In this document: positions 24,790-35,134 of the stretch, piece by piece | Position numbering within the stretch: position 1 is the first letter of the stretch | How the letters are laid out: each line of letters starts with the position of its first letter | Assembly: GCA_021785355.1 (NCBI GenBank) | Contig: JAJYFR010000006.1 | Location: 1 to 58,508 of the forward strand | Source of the DNA: a bacterium | GTDB taxonomy: Bacteria; Patescibacteriota; Dojkabacteria; JAKAPS01; JAJZLI01 | Reading direction: 5' to 3' | DNA length: 58,508 bases | The notes under the pieces: generated by a model | What the model saw: only the letters and a program-made list of their open reading frames with translations | The model's database searches: none | What the model was told of the DNA's origin: nothing | Translations under genes and position numbers: made by a program

Positions 24790-25803
24790 TTAAAAGTTTT
24801 CTCTAATTTTTCCTTCTAACTCTTTGTATAATTCAGGATCTTCCTTCAAAAGTATTTTAAGTGCATCTTTTCCCTGAGATAGTTGTCTATCTCCCAATCT
24901 AAACCATGCACCAGATCTTTCTAAAATACCTAATGTTAGAGCTGTATCAATTAAAGCACTTTCTTTTGATATTCCATTTGGAAATATGATATCGAAACTA
25001 GCTTCTTTAAAAGGAGGTGCAACCTTATTTTTAACAACCTTAACCAAAACATTATGTCCAATAATATTATCTCCTTTCATAATTTTTTCTTTTCTCCTTA
25101 TATCTATTCTTATTGAAGAATAGAATTTCAAAGCATTTCCACCTGTAGTAACTTCAGGGGAACCAAACATAACTCCAATTTTTGTTCTCAATTGATTAAT
25201 AAAGATAACAGTACATTTCGATCTTGCAGCAATAGATGTTAATTTTCTCATGGCCTTAGACATTAATCTTGCTTGAAGCCCAATAGAGCTATCTCCCATT
25301 TCTCCTTCAATTTCAGCTTTTGGTGTTAAAGCAGCAACAGAATCTACTACTACTACATCAATAGAACCTGATCTTATAAGTGTTTCTACTATTTCTAATG
25401 CTTGTTCTCCATAATCAGGTTGAGATAAATATACATTATCTATATCAACGCCAATTCTTCTTGCATATTCAGGATCAAGGGCATGTTCTGCATCTATATA
25501 TACAACTTTCCCGCCTTGTTTCTGAGCTTCAGCTATAATATGAAGAGCTAGAGTTGTTTTACCTGAACTTTCTGGACCAAAAATTTCAATAATTCTACCC
25601 CTAGGAATCCCTCCTACTCCCAAAGCATAATCTAGAGAAATTGCCCCTGTTGGATAAACATCCATCTTTTCAGTAGGACTATCACCTAATCTCATAACAG
25701 TACCCGTTCCGAATTGCTTTTCTATTTGAGAGAGAGCTATTTTTAAAGTTTCACCTTTATCAAAACCACCTTCTCTTACTTTTTCTTTTTCTTGTTTAGC
25801 CAT
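24790..25803 (-). CDS. recA: recombinase RecA
   Basis: 337 residues. Walker [28 protein letters not shown] (Walker B), [20 protein letters not shown] and [16 protein letters not shown] (loop L1 and Gln switch) are canonical. An extended -10 TGTTATAAT lies on the minus strand at 25838-25830, about 26 nt before the start. No Shine-Dalgarno is evident. No LexA-box-like palindrome is visible upstream. Confidence 0.97.
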   Translation of the reverse strand: MAKQEKEKVREGGFDKGETLKIALSQIEKQFGTGTVMRLGDSPTEKMDVYPTGAISLDYALGVGGIPRGRIIEIFGPESSGKTTLALHIIAEAQKQGGKVVYIDAEHALDPEYARRIGVDIDNVYLSQPDYGEQALEIVETLIRSGSIDVVVVDSVAALTPKAEIEGEMGDSSIGLQARLMSKAMRKLTSIAARSKCTVIFINQLRTKIGVMFGSPEVTTGGNALKFYSSIRIDIRRKEKIMKGDNIIGHNVLVKVVKNKVAPPFKEASFDIIFPNGISKESALIDTALTLGILERSGAWFRLGDRQLSQGKDALKILLKEDPELYKELEGKIRENF

Positions 25804-25911
25804 AAAAATATCAACTAATATTATTTCTTATTATAACAGATCCAACAATAGTTTAATATAAATTAGGATAATTATATTTTATATGATTTACATTTGAATA
25901 AATTTTACTAT

Positions 25912-27228
25912 CTATCTTTTTGAAAGATTCGCAAATCTAGCTTGCTCTTTGATAAATTTCACTTCTACATCTCCAATCGGACCATTTCTATGTTTTGCAA
26001 CAATTACATCTGCTATACCTTTTTTGTCTACAGTATCAGGATCATAAATTTCTTCTCTATGCAAGAATACTACTACATCTGCATCTTGTTCTATAGCACC
26101 TGATTCTCTTAAATCTGAAAGTTGAGGTCTTCTAGAAGTTCTTGTCTCTACAGCACGAGAAAGCTGAGATGCTGCTATTACAGGAACTTTTAATTCCCTT
26201 GCTATATTTTTTAAGAATCTTGAAATTTCTGATACTTCTTGTACTCTATTCTCTCTGTTAGTACCAGCTATTAACTGCAGATAATCTACTATTATTAAAT
26301 CTATTTTATTCTCAATATCAAGACGTCTTGCCTTAGTACTCATTTCCATGATAGTTTGACCTGGAGTGTCATCAATATATAAATTAGCCTCTGACAGTTT
26401 ACCCATAACATCTGCTAAGTTTTCTAATTTTGATGAATCTAAATGTCCCATTCTATAATCCCATAAATTCATTCCCACTTGAGATGATATCAATCTATCT
26501 GTAAGTTCAGAATTAGACATTTCTAGAGAAAACATAGCCACATTTTTTTTATTTTTCAAAGAAGCATTTCTTGCTATATCAAGTAAAAAAGAAGTTTTTC
26601 CCACAGATGGTCTTGCTGCAACTATTATAAGATTTGATTCTTGAAAACCTCCTAATATATTATCTAAATCTTTAAATCCGCTAACAATTCCTCTTAGCTT
26701 ATCTTTACTTTTCTCAATCTCTTCTGCTCTTTTATAACTTTCAGATAATAATTCTTTTAAATGAACAAAGTCACTTTTAATATTAGATGAAGACACATTA
26801 AATAATTTTTTTTCAGACTCATTAATAACTTCTGCAATTTTAATATTTTCGTTAAAACTAAGATCAACTATATCTCCACCTGTCTTGATTAACTCTCTTC
26901 TTATATATAAATCTTTTATTATATTTGCATAATATAATGCTGAAAGAGCCCCTGTATTATTTTCCACTAGATCTGCAAGATAAATCTCTCCACCTATTTT
27001 ATCTAACATTTTTCTTTGAGAAAGATGAGTTTTTAAACTCATTATATCTACAGGAGAACCTTCTTGAAATAAACTTATTATAGAATTATAAATCTCTCTG
27101 TTAGAATTGAAATAGAAATACTCAGGTTTTAATATTTCTATTAAATCTAATAGAGCATCTCTACTCATCAGTATTGCATTTATACAGAGTTTTTCTGCAT
27201 CATTATTCTGCGGTAAAACTTTATCCAT
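25912..27228 (-). CDS. dnaB: replicative DNA helicase DnaB
   Basis: 438 residues. The N-terminal DnaG-binding domain (AEKLCINAILMSRDALLDLI) is followed by a RecA-like helicase domain: Walker A AARPSVGKTSFLLDIA, Walker B LIIVDYLQLI, and SRAVETRTSRRPQLSDLRES with the arginine finger region. No intein. Its start overlaps the metallo-hydrolase gene by 8 bp. Confidence 0.96.
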   Translation of the reverse strand: MDKVLPQNNDAEKLCINAILMSRDALLDLIEILKPEYFYFNSNREIYNSIISLFQEGSPVDIMSLKTHLSQRKMLDKIGGEIYLADLVENNTGALSALYYANIIKDLYIRRELIKTGGDIVDLSFNENIKIAEVINESEKKLFNVSSSNIKSDFVHLKELLSESYKRAEEIEKSKDKLRGIVSGFKDLDNILGGFQESNLIIVAARPSVGKTSFLLDIARNASLKNKKNVAMFSLEMSNSELTDRLISSQVGMNLWDYRMGHLDSSKLENLADVMGKLSEANLYIDDTPGQTIMEMSTKARRLDIENKIDLIIVDYLQLIAGTNRENRVQEVSEISRFLKNIARELKVPVIAASQLSRAVETRTSRRPQLSDLRESGAIEQDADVVVFLHREEIYDPDTVDKKGIADVIVAKHRNGPIGDVEVKFIKEQARFANLSKR

Positions 27229-27889
27229 TTGAAGGGTTGAATATTATTACTTTTTGTTCAAAATCTTCTGTATCAAAATCAGAACTATTAAGATCTAAAG
27301 ATACAACTTCCTCTTTTATTCCTTCATACTCTTCTAAAAATTTATCAATTCTTTCTAGAGGTAATGAGTCTGTTTTATCAGTTTTATAGTGCATAGGAAC
27401 TATAATATTAGGATTAATACTATTTACTATCTCTATTGCATCTTTATAATCTATTGTGTAATGACCTCCAACTGGTATAAACAAAACATCTACCACACCT
27501 AAGGCTTCTATTTGGGATTTGTTTAAAGTTGTTCCTAAATCACCTAAATGAACAAAATTGATTCCATTAAAATTAATAGAATATATTGTATTAAATCCTC
27601 TTTCTGTACCATTAAATTTATCATGAAATGTATTAAATCCTTGTATAATTACTTCTTTTACATCATATTCTCCTGGGTGAGAAATCTCAAAAGTATTGTC
27701 TTTCGCATATTCTCTATTACTATGATCTGGGTGTTCATGTGTTATTACTAATATATCAGGAGAGAAGGAAAATTTAGGAGGAATAAGGTCCCCTATTTGA
27801 GAATAAGGATCTATAAAAATTTTTGTATTTTTATCTTGTAAAATAAAAAAAGCTTGTGAATAATATTTTATTGTAACCTTATTTGTCAT
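27221..27889 (-). CDS. metallo-beta-lactamase-fold hydrolase (UPF0173/UlaG-like)
   Basis: 222 residues. The metal-binding motif THEHPDHSN (HxHxDH) near residue 50 is followed by HPGEYDV, VHLGDLG and PVGGHYTID, as in the UPF0173/UlaG-like MBL family. Substrate unknown. A TGATATACT box (minus strand) lies ten bases before the ATG, so the leader is a few nucleotides at most. It is co-transcribed with dnaB. Bases 27890-28060 hold nothing I can support. Confidence 0.85.
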   Translation of the reverse strand: MTNKVTIKYYSQAFFILQDKNTKIFIDPYSQIGDLIPPKFSFSPDILVITHEHPDHSNREYAKDNTFEISHPGEYDVKEVIIQGFNTFHDKFNGTERGFNTIYSINFNGINFVHLGDLGTTLNKSQIEALGVVDVLFIPVGGHYTIDYKDAIEIVNSINPNIIVPMHYKTDKTDSLPLERIDKFLEEYEGIKEEVVSLDLNSSDFDTEDFEQKVIIFNPSNG

Positions 27890-28060
27890 ATTAACATAGA
27901 GTATATCAAATTTTCAGATGTTAAACAATTCATTGTACGAGTTACATATATTGCATTAATTAATTTCATTTAGGCTGTAATTAATAAAAAACTTTATATA
28001 TTCATGAATTTAATTTCAATATTATTACTTTGAAAAAATCTAGATATTATAATATAGATT

Positions 28061-28237
28061 CTATATAAACTCGTTCTCTTCTAGTAATTCTATCAATGAT
28101 CCCTTCAAATGGGAAATAATATCTCTATGTTTTAAAGAAAGAAATTTATTTAAATCATCTTTCAATTTTTTATCAGGAAACTCTAGTACTTTTCTTTTTA
28201 TTTCGTCCAAAGTTACATCTTTTGCATATAAATTCAT
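28061..28237 (-). CDS. small acidic/basic helical protein, unknown
   Basis: 58 codons from ATG at 28237: MNLYAKDVTLDEIKRKVLEF, then KHRDIISHLKGSLIELLEEN to a TAG at 28061. It is rich in Lys, Asp, Glu and Leu and is predicted helical. It follows the AbiEi-like fragment by 19 bp in the same direction. I do not recognise it. It may be the tail of a broken gene. Confidence 0.4.
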   Translation of the reverse strand: MNLYAKDVTLDEIKRKVLEFPDKKLKDDLNKFLSLKHRDIISHLKGSLIELLEENEFI

Positions 28238-28256
28238 TTTCTTCTTTAATAATTTA

Positions 28257-28502
28257 TTAAAAGGTTTTGAATCTATTGTTAATGTAATTTTTTTTTAGTT
28301 CATCTATATCTACTTCTGAAAGGTCCCATTCATCATAATTTAAATTATTTCCTCTCAATGAAGCAAAATATATACTATCAATAATAGCCTTTTCTTTAGA
28401 TGCAATATTAAATTTCACATTTTCATTCCCAGTATAAAAAAGAGCTCTTTTTATTTTATTAAATTTGTATTCTATATTATTAACATTCAAATAAAAAACC
28501 AT
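28257..28502 (-). CDS. AbiEi-like antitoxin C-terminal fragment
   Basis: 81 residues. FNIASKEKAIIDSIYFASLR followed by WDLSEVDIDELKKNYINN matches the C-terminal part of AbiEi-type antitoxins (typically ..I A s p E K A l l D l l Y.. W e e l d l s..l d.e.l..). The N-terminal winged helix is missing. No AbiEii nucleotidyltransferase toxin is adjacent. It overlaps the preceding gene by 23 bp and is therefore probably a degraded or repurposed piece. Confidence 0.5.
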   Translation of the reverse strand: MVFYLNVNNIEYKFNKIKRALFYTGNENVKFNIASKEKAIIDSIYFASLRGNNLNYDEWDLSEVDIDELKKNYINNRFKTF

Positions 28503-29598
28503 ATTTTCTCTCTAAAGAGCCTATGTATTCAGGATTATATTCCTGTATGTTTTTTTTAATATCTTTTGTATTTGATTTTGCCATAAAATATATTTTTCTT
28601 GCTCTTTTAAAATCTCTCCTATCTAAATAGTATTCTATTAAAGGTATATAGTATTCTGTTTCAAAAGGTTCTATTTCAATCATTTTCTTACTCAAATTAA
28701 GAAGATCTTCTGTTTTTCCTTCAATATTAATAAAATTAGATAACAAAATATATATCGATAAAAAATCAGATTTTTTATATAAATTCTCTATGTATATAAA
28801 GAATCTATCATATCTTTTTATATCCAAAGCTATTTGAGCAAAAAATATTAATTCCTCTTTTGTCTCTGGCATGAGTAAATATTTATTTTTGAATGAATTA
28901 TACATATAAATATATGACTCTAATTGAGTTGTTATTTCTTCATTGTCAATGTCACGGTTATCATAAATATCGTTATAACAAGAAATAATAGCATCATATA
29001 TATTAATATCATTTCTAATAATTATATTCTCATTATTCAAAAGAGCTGTTTCATATAAAATTAATGCAATCGGCTTAGAGATATCTGCTATTAAATCTGC
29101 TGCGTAAGTTAAATATTCATAATTATGAGGTTCATTTTTTAAAGCCATAAATACTGGTAATAATCCAGCAATTGCTATTTCTAAAGCTTTCTCCGTATTA
29201 CCCTTTTCTACAGATTTATGGATTTTATCAATATTTTCCTCAAAAAATCTATTAGATAATATTAATGGCATATATTTAAAGCTAACTTCTTTGTCAAAAT
29301 AAGTATTTAAATGTTCATCCAAATTTGAAAGGTCCACTGTTTCATCTTTTACGACAGGCTCACTTTCTTTAAAAACAAATCCTTTCTCTAATAATTCTAG
29401 ATATTTAAATACTGAGAAGTCTAAAACCATACCATTTTTCCCCTCTGAAAAATTTAATCCATCAAGAAAAATAGTTAATTCTCTCGCTCTATCAAGATAA
29501 CTATGAGGTTCATCCTCCTCAACCTCATATTTTCTTGATTTCAGATCTTCAATAATATTATAGAGATTATCATTTCCAATTCTTTCTGATCTTTCCAT
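28480..29598 (-). CDS. alpha-helical (TPR-like) protein of unknown function
   Basis: 372 residues, no signal peptide or membrane segment. The second half consists of repeated amphipathic helices of tetratricopeptide style (KALEIAIAGLLPVFMALKNE, ISKPIALILYETALL, FKRARKIYFMAKSNTKDIKK). It probably mediates protein contacts. I do not recognise the family. It is divergent from rpmE, with a 126-bp shared upstream region. Confidence 0.55.
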   Translation of the reverse strand: MERSERIGNDNLYNIIEDLKSRKYEVEEDEPHSYLDRARELTIFLDGLNFSEGKNGMVLDFSVFKYLELLEKGFVFKESEPVVKDETVDLSNLDEHLNTYFDKEVSFKYMPLILSNRFFEENIDKIHKSVEKGNTEKALEIAIAGLLPVFMALKNEPHNYEYLTYAADLIADISKPIALILYETALLNNENIIIRNDINIYDAIISCYNDIYDNRDIDNEEITTQLESYIYMYNSFKNKYLLMPETKEELIFFAQIALDIKRYDRFFIYIENLYKKSDFLSIYILLSNFINIEGKTEDLLNLSKKMIEIEPFETEYYIPLIEYYLDRRDFKRARKIYFMAKSNTKDIKKNIQEYNPEYIGSLERKYGFLFEC

Positions 29599-29724
29599 AT
29601 GATATAAAAATATAATATTCGAGATTTTACCACAACCTATAGTTATAGTAAATATGTTGACTTTAAAATATTTTATTTACAAGCAATTTACAGTTAACAA
29701 AAATTTCTGTATAATACATAAGTT

Positions 29725-30051
29725 ATGAAAAAAAATATACATCCAGAGTATGTAGATGCAGAAGTTATATGTCTTTGTGGAAATAAAACTACTGTAAAAT
29801 CTTCTTCATCAAATACTATAAAAGTTGAGCTGTGTTACAATTGTCATCCTTTTTATACAGGAGAACAGAAAATAGTAGATACAGCAAATAGAGTTAAAAA
29901 GTTTAATGAACAATCAAAAGTTGCTCAAAAAATGCAGACTCATATTCAAGCAAAGAAAGAAAAGATTAATAGTAAAAATAAAAAAGATAATCTTATCAAA
30001 GAAAAACCTATCCTAACACTTAGGGATATGATGGATGCTTTGAAAAAATAA
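29725..30051 (+). CDS. rpmE: ribosomal protein bL31 with C-terminal extension
   Basis: The first about 65 residues are L31: [20 protein letters not shown], then [20 protein letters not shown] and RVKKFNEQ, with zinc-binding-type Cys in CLCG and CYNC. A Lys-rich tail of about 40 residues follows ([17 protein letters not shown]), making it longer (108) than usual. An extended -10 (TGTATAAT, 29708-29715) lies nine bases before the ATG, so the leader is very short. It heads rpmE-prfA-prmC. Confidence 0.93.
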   Translation: MKKNIHPEYVDAEVICLCGNKTTVKSSSSNTIKVELCYNCHPFYTGEQKIVDTANRVKKFNEQSKVAQKMQTHIQAKKEKINSKNKKDNLIKEKPILTLRDMMDALKK

Positions 30052-30054
30052 ATT

Positions 30055-31068
30055 ATGCAAGAAGATAAATATAGGGAGTATAAATCTCAACTTATTTCTT
30101 TTAATCAGAAAATCAAAGATAATCCCCTCTACATTGAAGAGATAAAAGATCAATACAATGAAGCATTAATGTATATTGATGATTATGAAGAATATTTAAA
30201 CATTCAAAATCAAATTGAAGAAAATAAAAAAATTACAGATAAAGATCTTCTTATAATAGTAGAAGAAGATAATAAAATCCTTAAAGAAAAAATAGATTCC
30301 ATTGAAAATAAATATAAAAATTTTGATAAAGATGATTTTAAAAATGTGATAATGGAGATTAGATCTGGAACTGGAGGGAATGAAGCATCTTTATTTACAG
30401 AAGAAATGTATGAAGTTTATAAAAAATATATATCTAATAAAGGTTGGAGGTTAGAAATATTAGATTCCTCTGTTAATGAAAGTGGAGGATTGAAACAAAT
30501 AATATTATCTATTAAAGGTGATATGGTTTATGGTAACCTTAAAACAGAGAGTGGTGTACATAGAGTACAAAGAGTACCTAAAACAGAGAGTTCTGGAAGA
30601 ATACACACTTCGACTATAAGTGTTGTTGTTCTTCCTAATATTAATAAGAAAGATTTTGAAATAAAAGAATCAGATCTAAGATTTGATTATTTTAGAGCTT
30701 CAGGTCCAGGAGGACAGAGTGTAAATAAAACTGAATCAGCAGTAAGGGTAACATATCTCCCAACAGGAATGATTGTAACTTCACAAAATACAAAATCTCA
30801 AATACAAAATAAAGAGAATGCACTTCAAATATTAAGATCCAGATTATATGAAATTCAAAAAGAAGAAGATTTAAAAAAGAATTCTGATCTAAGAAAATCT
30901 CAAATAGCAGGAGCAAAGAGGTCAGAAAAAATTAGAACTTATAATTTTATGCAAGATAGAATTACTGACCACAGGATTAGTAAGAATAGGAATTTTCATA
31001 TAAATGACATTTTCGAAAAAAATCAATTACAAGAATTAATAGATATTATAAAGAATGAAAATTCGTGA
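30055..31068 (+). CDS. prfA: peptide chain release factor 1
   Basis: 337 residues, recognising UAG and UAA. The anticodon tripeptide is in VQRVPKTESSGRIHTS (PKT instead of the more usual PAT/PVT), and the catalytic GGQ in ASGPGGQSVNKTESAV. It overlaps prmC by 14 bp. PrmC methylates the Gln of this GGQ, so substrate and enzyme are encoded together. Confidence 0.95.
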   Translation: MQEDKYREYKSQLISFNQKIKDNPLYIEEIKDQYNEALMYIDDYEEYLNIQNQIEENKKITDKDLLIIVEEDNKILKEKIDSIENKYKNFDKDDFKNVIMEIRSGTGGNEASLFTEEMYEVYKKYISNKGWRLEILDSSVNESGGLKQIILSIKGDMVYGNLKTESGVHRVQRVPKTESSGRIHTSTISVVVLPNINKKDFEIKESDLRFDYFRASGPGGQSVNKTESAVRVTYLPTGMIVTSQNTKSQIQNKENALQILRSRLYEIQKEEDLKKNSDLRKSQIAGAKRSEKIRTYNFMQDRITDHRISKNRNFHINDIFEKNQLQELIDIIKNENS

Positions 31069-31789
31069 TATCCTCAAGTACAATGACTCAGATCTAAATG
31101 AAATATTAAAATTTATTCTAAATTTAGATTTATTAAAAAACTTAGATTATGCACTTTCTATAAAAGAAGAAAGGAAATATAAATTATTAAAAAAAAGATT
31201 AGATAAAAAAGAACCTGTTGAGTATATTACAAAAAAAGTATATTTCCATAAATATGAATTCTTTGTAAATAAGAATGTTTTAATTCCAAGACAAGATACT
31301 CAAAGTATATTACCTTATCTTTTAAAATATAATAGTGTTTTAGATATAGGAACAGGATCAGGGGCAGTTGGTATATCTACAAAAAAAGAGAATCCTAATA
31401 TTTCTGTAACTCTATCAGATATATCTGAGAGAGCTTTATATGTTGCAAAGAAAAATGCTAAAGGATTAGATATAAAAATAGTCAAATCTGACTTAACAAA
31501 AAATATAAATATTAAGAATTTTGAATGTATTTTTGCTAACCTACCTTATATTAAAGATATTGATAAGTTACCTGATTCTGTAAAATTATATGAACCCTTT
31601 ATAGCTTTATATGGAGGATCTAATGGTATTGTTTTAATAAAAAAACTTATAAAAGAACTAAAGGATAAAAAATGGATAGGAGATCTTTATTTAGAACTAG
31701 ACCCATTTCAAATAAAATATATTTCATGTAATAAAGAGATTATTAAAGATCAATATAAAATAGATAGATTTATAAAAATAAAATTTTAA
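31055..31789 (+). CDS. prmC: release factor glutamine methyltransferase PrmC
   Basis: 244 residues. PRQDTQSILPYL, the SAM-binding VLDIGTGSGAVGIS, and the substrate Gln-binding (N)xPY motif as FANLPYIKD (Leu in place of the first Pro of NPPY) are present. It methylates the GGQ glutamine of RF1 and RF2. It ends 4 bp into the convergent S41 protease gene. Confidence 0.9.
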   Translation: MKIRDILKYNDSDLNEILKFILNLDLLKNLDYALSIKEERKYKLLKKRLDKKEPVEYITKKVYFHKYEFFVNKNVLIPRQDTQSILPYLLKYNSVLDIGTGSGAVGISTKKENPNISVTLSDISERALYVAKKNAKGLDIKIVKSDLTKNINIKNFECIFANLPYIKDIDKLPDSVKLYEPFIALYGGSNGIVLIKKLIKELKDKKWIGDLYLELDPFQIKYISCNKEIIKDQYKIDRFIKIKF

Positions 31790-32976
31790 TTATATTTTTC
31801 TGCTGCTTGTAACTGATTATCTATACCTTTTAGAAAATCTTTAGAAGAAAATACTACTTTCACATTAGGAATTATAGGATGTTTAGGAGTAATCCATCTT
31901 CCAGAAGGTAATAACCAATGTTTAGTAGTTAATATAAGTAATGATCCATTTGAAAAAGTAGTGACATTCTGAGCTGTTCCTTTTCCATATGTATTTTGCC
32001 CTATAATTGTTGCTCTATGATAATATTGTAGAGCTCCTGAAAAAATTTCTGCAGCAGAAGCTGTTCCTCCATTTACTAATATAATGATTGGTATTTTTTG
32101 AAAATTCCCTTGATAAGAGGTTGTAAAATTTGTAATATTACCATTTCTATCCTCTTGTTTTGCAACTACAGTATTTTGGGGTAAAAAATCTCCAGCAGCA
32201 TAAATAGCAGCATCAAAATATCCTCCTGGATTACCTCTTAGATCAATTATAAGCTTAGTAGGATTCAGAGCTGCAACTTTTTGCATTGCATTATTAAAAC
32301 TATTTTCCCAATCAGTTAAAGATGTATCAGAAAATCTTGTAATTTGTAAATCTACAACACCATTACTTAATTTAGTAATATTTTCACTAGCTATATGAAT
32401 ATTCTTTCTTTGTATTTTTAAAGATTCAATCTTATTCTGTATATTTTTTATTTTTAAATTAACATAAGTTCCAACAACACCTCTAACCTCATTAACAATC
32501 TTATCTATATTAGTTGTTGTATTTCCATTAACTGATAAAATTATGTCCCCTACTGATAGTCCTGCTGATTTTGCTGGAGTATTTGGCAATACTTGTTCAA
32601 CCTCTACTTTCCCTTGAGAATTATAACCTAAAGATACTCCAATACCTGCAAATGTATTTCCTGAAATTGCAGAATAATAAGATTTAGCTTCTTTAGGTGT
32701 AAAAAAAAGTGTATGAATATCTCCTAAAGAATTCACCATTCCTGAAATTGCAGAATAATATAAATTATTATTATTTGTATTTTTGTAATAATATTGTGAT
32801 TTTATTAAAGAAAAAACTTCATTAAATAAATTAGAATTTACGTAACTAGAACTCAGAGCATTACTACTATTATTCCCAGAAGAACCATATTGAGACCCTA
32901 TAAAATACCCTAAAGCTATACATACAGCTATAAGAATAAATAAATTTAAATATTTATTAAAGATGATATTTTTCAT
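31786..32976 (-). CDS. S41 family carboxy-terminal processing protease
   Basis: 396 residues. An N-terminal membrane anchor (LNLFILIAVCIALGYFIGS) is followed by a PDZ domain (GIGVSLGYNSQGKVEVEQVL) and the protease domain with LVNGGTASAAEIFSGAL (catalytic Ser) and TYGKGTAQNV (catalytic Lys). It acts outside the membrane on C-terminal degrons or cell-wall proteins. It starts 1 bp into the preceding gene. Confidence 0.92.
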   Translation of the reverse strand: MKNIIFNKYLNLFILIAVCIALGYFIGSQYGSSGNNSSNALSSSYVNSNLFNEVFSLIKSQYYYKNTNNNNLYYSAISGMVNSLGDIHTLFFTPKEAKSYYSAISGNTFAGIGVSLGYNSQGKVEVEQVLPNTPAKSAGLSVGDIILSVNGNTTTNIDKIVNEVRGVVGTYVNLKIKNIQNKIESLKIQRKNIHIASENITKLSNGVVDLQITRFSDTSLTDWENSFNNAMQKVAALNPTKLIIDLRGNPGGYFDAAIYAAGDFLPQNTVVAKQEDRNGNITNFTTSYQGNFQKIPIIILVNGGTASAAEIFSGALQYYHRATIIGQNTYGKGTAQNVTTFSNGSLLILTTKHWLLPSGRWITPKHPIIPNVKVVFSSKDFLKGIDNQLQAAEKYN

Positions 32977-33980
32977 TAAGTTTCTATTATACCAACAATT
33001 TCATCTGGATGCACACTCACAGTTTCTCGAGAATCTAAAATAATATTTACCTTAAAATTTTTAGAATCAAAAGAATTCACAATACCCGTTGCACCCCAAT
33101 AAGGATAATTGAAAATCTGTACTTTATCATCTTTTTCAACTTCTTTTATATAGAAATCATTCTCAAAATCTTTTTTTTCATCAACAAAAATTATTAAAGA
33201 TTGATTATATTGATCTATCAGGGAAGGTTTATTATTATATTTTACTAAAGAATAAAAATATGTATTTAGTATCAATCCGAATCCATCAATAATACCTACT
33301 GTTATTGGGATAGAATTTATTAAATCTTCTATATTTTCGTTATTTTTTAATTCAATTCCATTCCCTATAATACCACTAACTCCTATAACTAGAGATTTTT
33401 TAATAATTTCTGATGTAATTAAATTTCCAACATATATTATATTTCCTATACAAGAAGAATTTATATCTTCTAGTTTCAAAAAGCCTTTATCATCACACAA
33501 ATATTTTAAATTAGCATTTATATTTTCTCCAAATATATATTTCAAATCTATTTTTAAAACATTTGTATCTATAACTATCTTAGTTTTATCATGAGATATA
33601 TAAGAAACTTTACCTTTTATATTAGATTTATTAACTACATCTTCAGGAAAAGATCTTACTAATATTACACCAGTATCTACAGAAGATAGATCTATTATTC
33701 CATCTACAGGAGAATATAAATATTTTGATCTTTTCTTCATAACTATATCTCCTTTAGAAACAACCTCTCCTTGGGATACAATGATATATTTTTTGAAATT
33801 TGAAGCAAAATCAGATATATTAATTCTATAAAGCATCTTACTTACATTTCCTTTAGAAATAATGCTATCTTTTTCAACAAAATCATCTACAGATACCATT
33901 AAACGAGTATCTGCGTCTATGAAACGACTATATTTGTAATCTTCTAAATAATTAATTTTTCTTATAAAGTTTATATCCAT
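32976..33980 (-). CDS. unknown protein with hairpin and KOW-like segments
   Basis: 334 residues, no signal peptide. Residues about 65-115 (SQGEVVSKGDIVMKKR, YLYSPVDGIIDL) look like a lipoyl/HlyD-type beta-hairpin domain. The C-terminal 60 (KDDKVQIFNYPYWGATGIVN, ETVSVHPDEIVGII) look like a KOW-type barrel. I do not know a function. Together with the next gene it sits between rpsR and the S41 protease in one minus-strand run. Confidence 0.55.
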   Translation of the reverse strand: MDINFIRKINYLEDYKYSRFIDADTRLMVSVDDFVEKDSIISKGNVSKMLYRINISDFASNFKKYIIVSQGEVVSKGDIVMKKRSKYLYSPVDGIIDLSSVDTGVILVRSFPEDVVNKSNIKGKVSYISHDKTKIVIDTNVLKIDLKYIFGENINANLKYLCDDKGFLKLEDINSSCIGNIIYVGNLITSEIIKKSLVIGVSGIIGNGIELKNNENIEDLINSIPITVGIIDGFGLILNTYFYSLVKYNNKPSLIDQYNQSLIIFVDEKKDFENDFYIKEVEKDDKVQIFNYPYWGATGIVNSFDSKNFKVNIILDSRETVSVHPDEIVGIIET

Positions 33981-33983
33981 ATA

Positions 33984-35108
33984 TTAAAAAATCAAATTTT
34001 GAGAATTCTCTATCCATTCAGCAACACTAAAAGGAGTTATACTAGACCTATCTCTTGTATCTATCATAATATTACTTTTTGATATCATTTCAATCATATC
34101 TTTCTTCTCTCCTATAAAAGACCTCTCCGGAAGATTAATTGTTATATGAGCTTTATCTTTAACAGGAATTGTAATTATATTATTTCTATTAACTTTTATA
34201 TTTTTAATACTTTCATCATCAACAATTTTTACATCAATATCAAGATTCATAGGAGCATTAGTACTGAATCCTACATTAAAGACATCTGATACATGTTTTA
34301 TATTAGAAAATATATATTCATCAGGTAAATGATTTAAAAGAGACATTACATTATTATTATCAATATATACACTTATTATTCCTTCTAAATGTAACCCATA
34401 TAATAGAGAGAATACAGCATAATTAGAATTAGATAGAAATTGATATAGGTCTCCCGTAAGTATAAATATAGGAATACTATCTACCCTATCATAATTAAAA
34501 TTAGACAATAAATTTTTATTTAATAAAGATAGTATTGGCAATGTCATTTCTTCTTTAAAATTAAGAGAGAATCTTGATATAAAGTTATATAAGTTATATT
34601 TTCTTATTTTGCCATTAAGAATAGAAAGATCTGAAAAATCTTTAATTTTAAATAATTGATCATAAAGATAATCAAAACTTGTTATCTGAGAAGAAAAATT
34701 ACTATTACCTGATATAAATATACTATCTCTGGATATATTCAATATAAAAGTAGGTATATTATCAAATTTTTTTGAAAATTCAGAAGATATATTATTAAAA
34801 TAATCTTGATTTAAAACGAAAATAGTACTTGTAATTTCTAAAAAATCTTTTCTAAAAAAATCTAAAGATGTATATAAATCTATTTCTATAGAATTAATAT
34901 CTGTAAATTCATTATATTTATGAATAAAAAAAGATACTATTTTATTCAGATACGAAACTCTATTGAATAAAGGGTTAAAAAATTCTTGTAAAATTGGAAT
35001 CTTTTTTTCTAAAAGTATATCTTGATCAAAAAAAAGAAATCCTTTTATATAAAAATTATCAATTAATAATATAAATTTATATTTATTGGCAGTATCTAAG
35101 TTTTCCAT
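33984..35108 (-). CDS. unknown protein, paired with 32976-33980
   Basis: 374 residues, mainly alternating beta strands and helices, with FILLIDNFYIKGFLFFD at the start and the regular end SITPFSVAEWIENSQN. It contains an IFILTGDLYQFLSN stretch and looks like an actin-like or MurJ-adjacent fold only superficially; I cannot assign it. It lies 3 bp from the following unknown gene, so the two probably work together. Confidence 0.5.
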   Translation of the reverse strand: MENLDTANKYKFILLIDNFYIKGFLFFDQDILLEKKIPILQEFFNPLFNRVSYLNKIVSFFIHKYNEFTDINSIEIDLYTSLDFFRKDFLEITSTIFVLNQDYFNNISSEFSKKFDNIPTFILNISRDSIFISGNSNFSSQITSFDYLYDQLFKIKDFSDLSILNGKIRKYNLYNFISRFSLNFKEEMTLPILSLLNKNLLSNFNYDRVDSIPIFILTGDLYQFLSNSNYAVFSLLYGLHLEGIISVYIDNNNVMSLLNHLPDEYIFSNIKHVSDVFNVGFSTNAPMNLDIDVKIVDDESIKNIKVNRNNIITIPVKDKAHITINLPERSFIGEKKDMIEMISKSNIMIDTRDRSSITPFSVAEWIENSQNLIF

Positions 35109-35134
35109 TTTTTAGGGCAGAGAAAGTATATATT

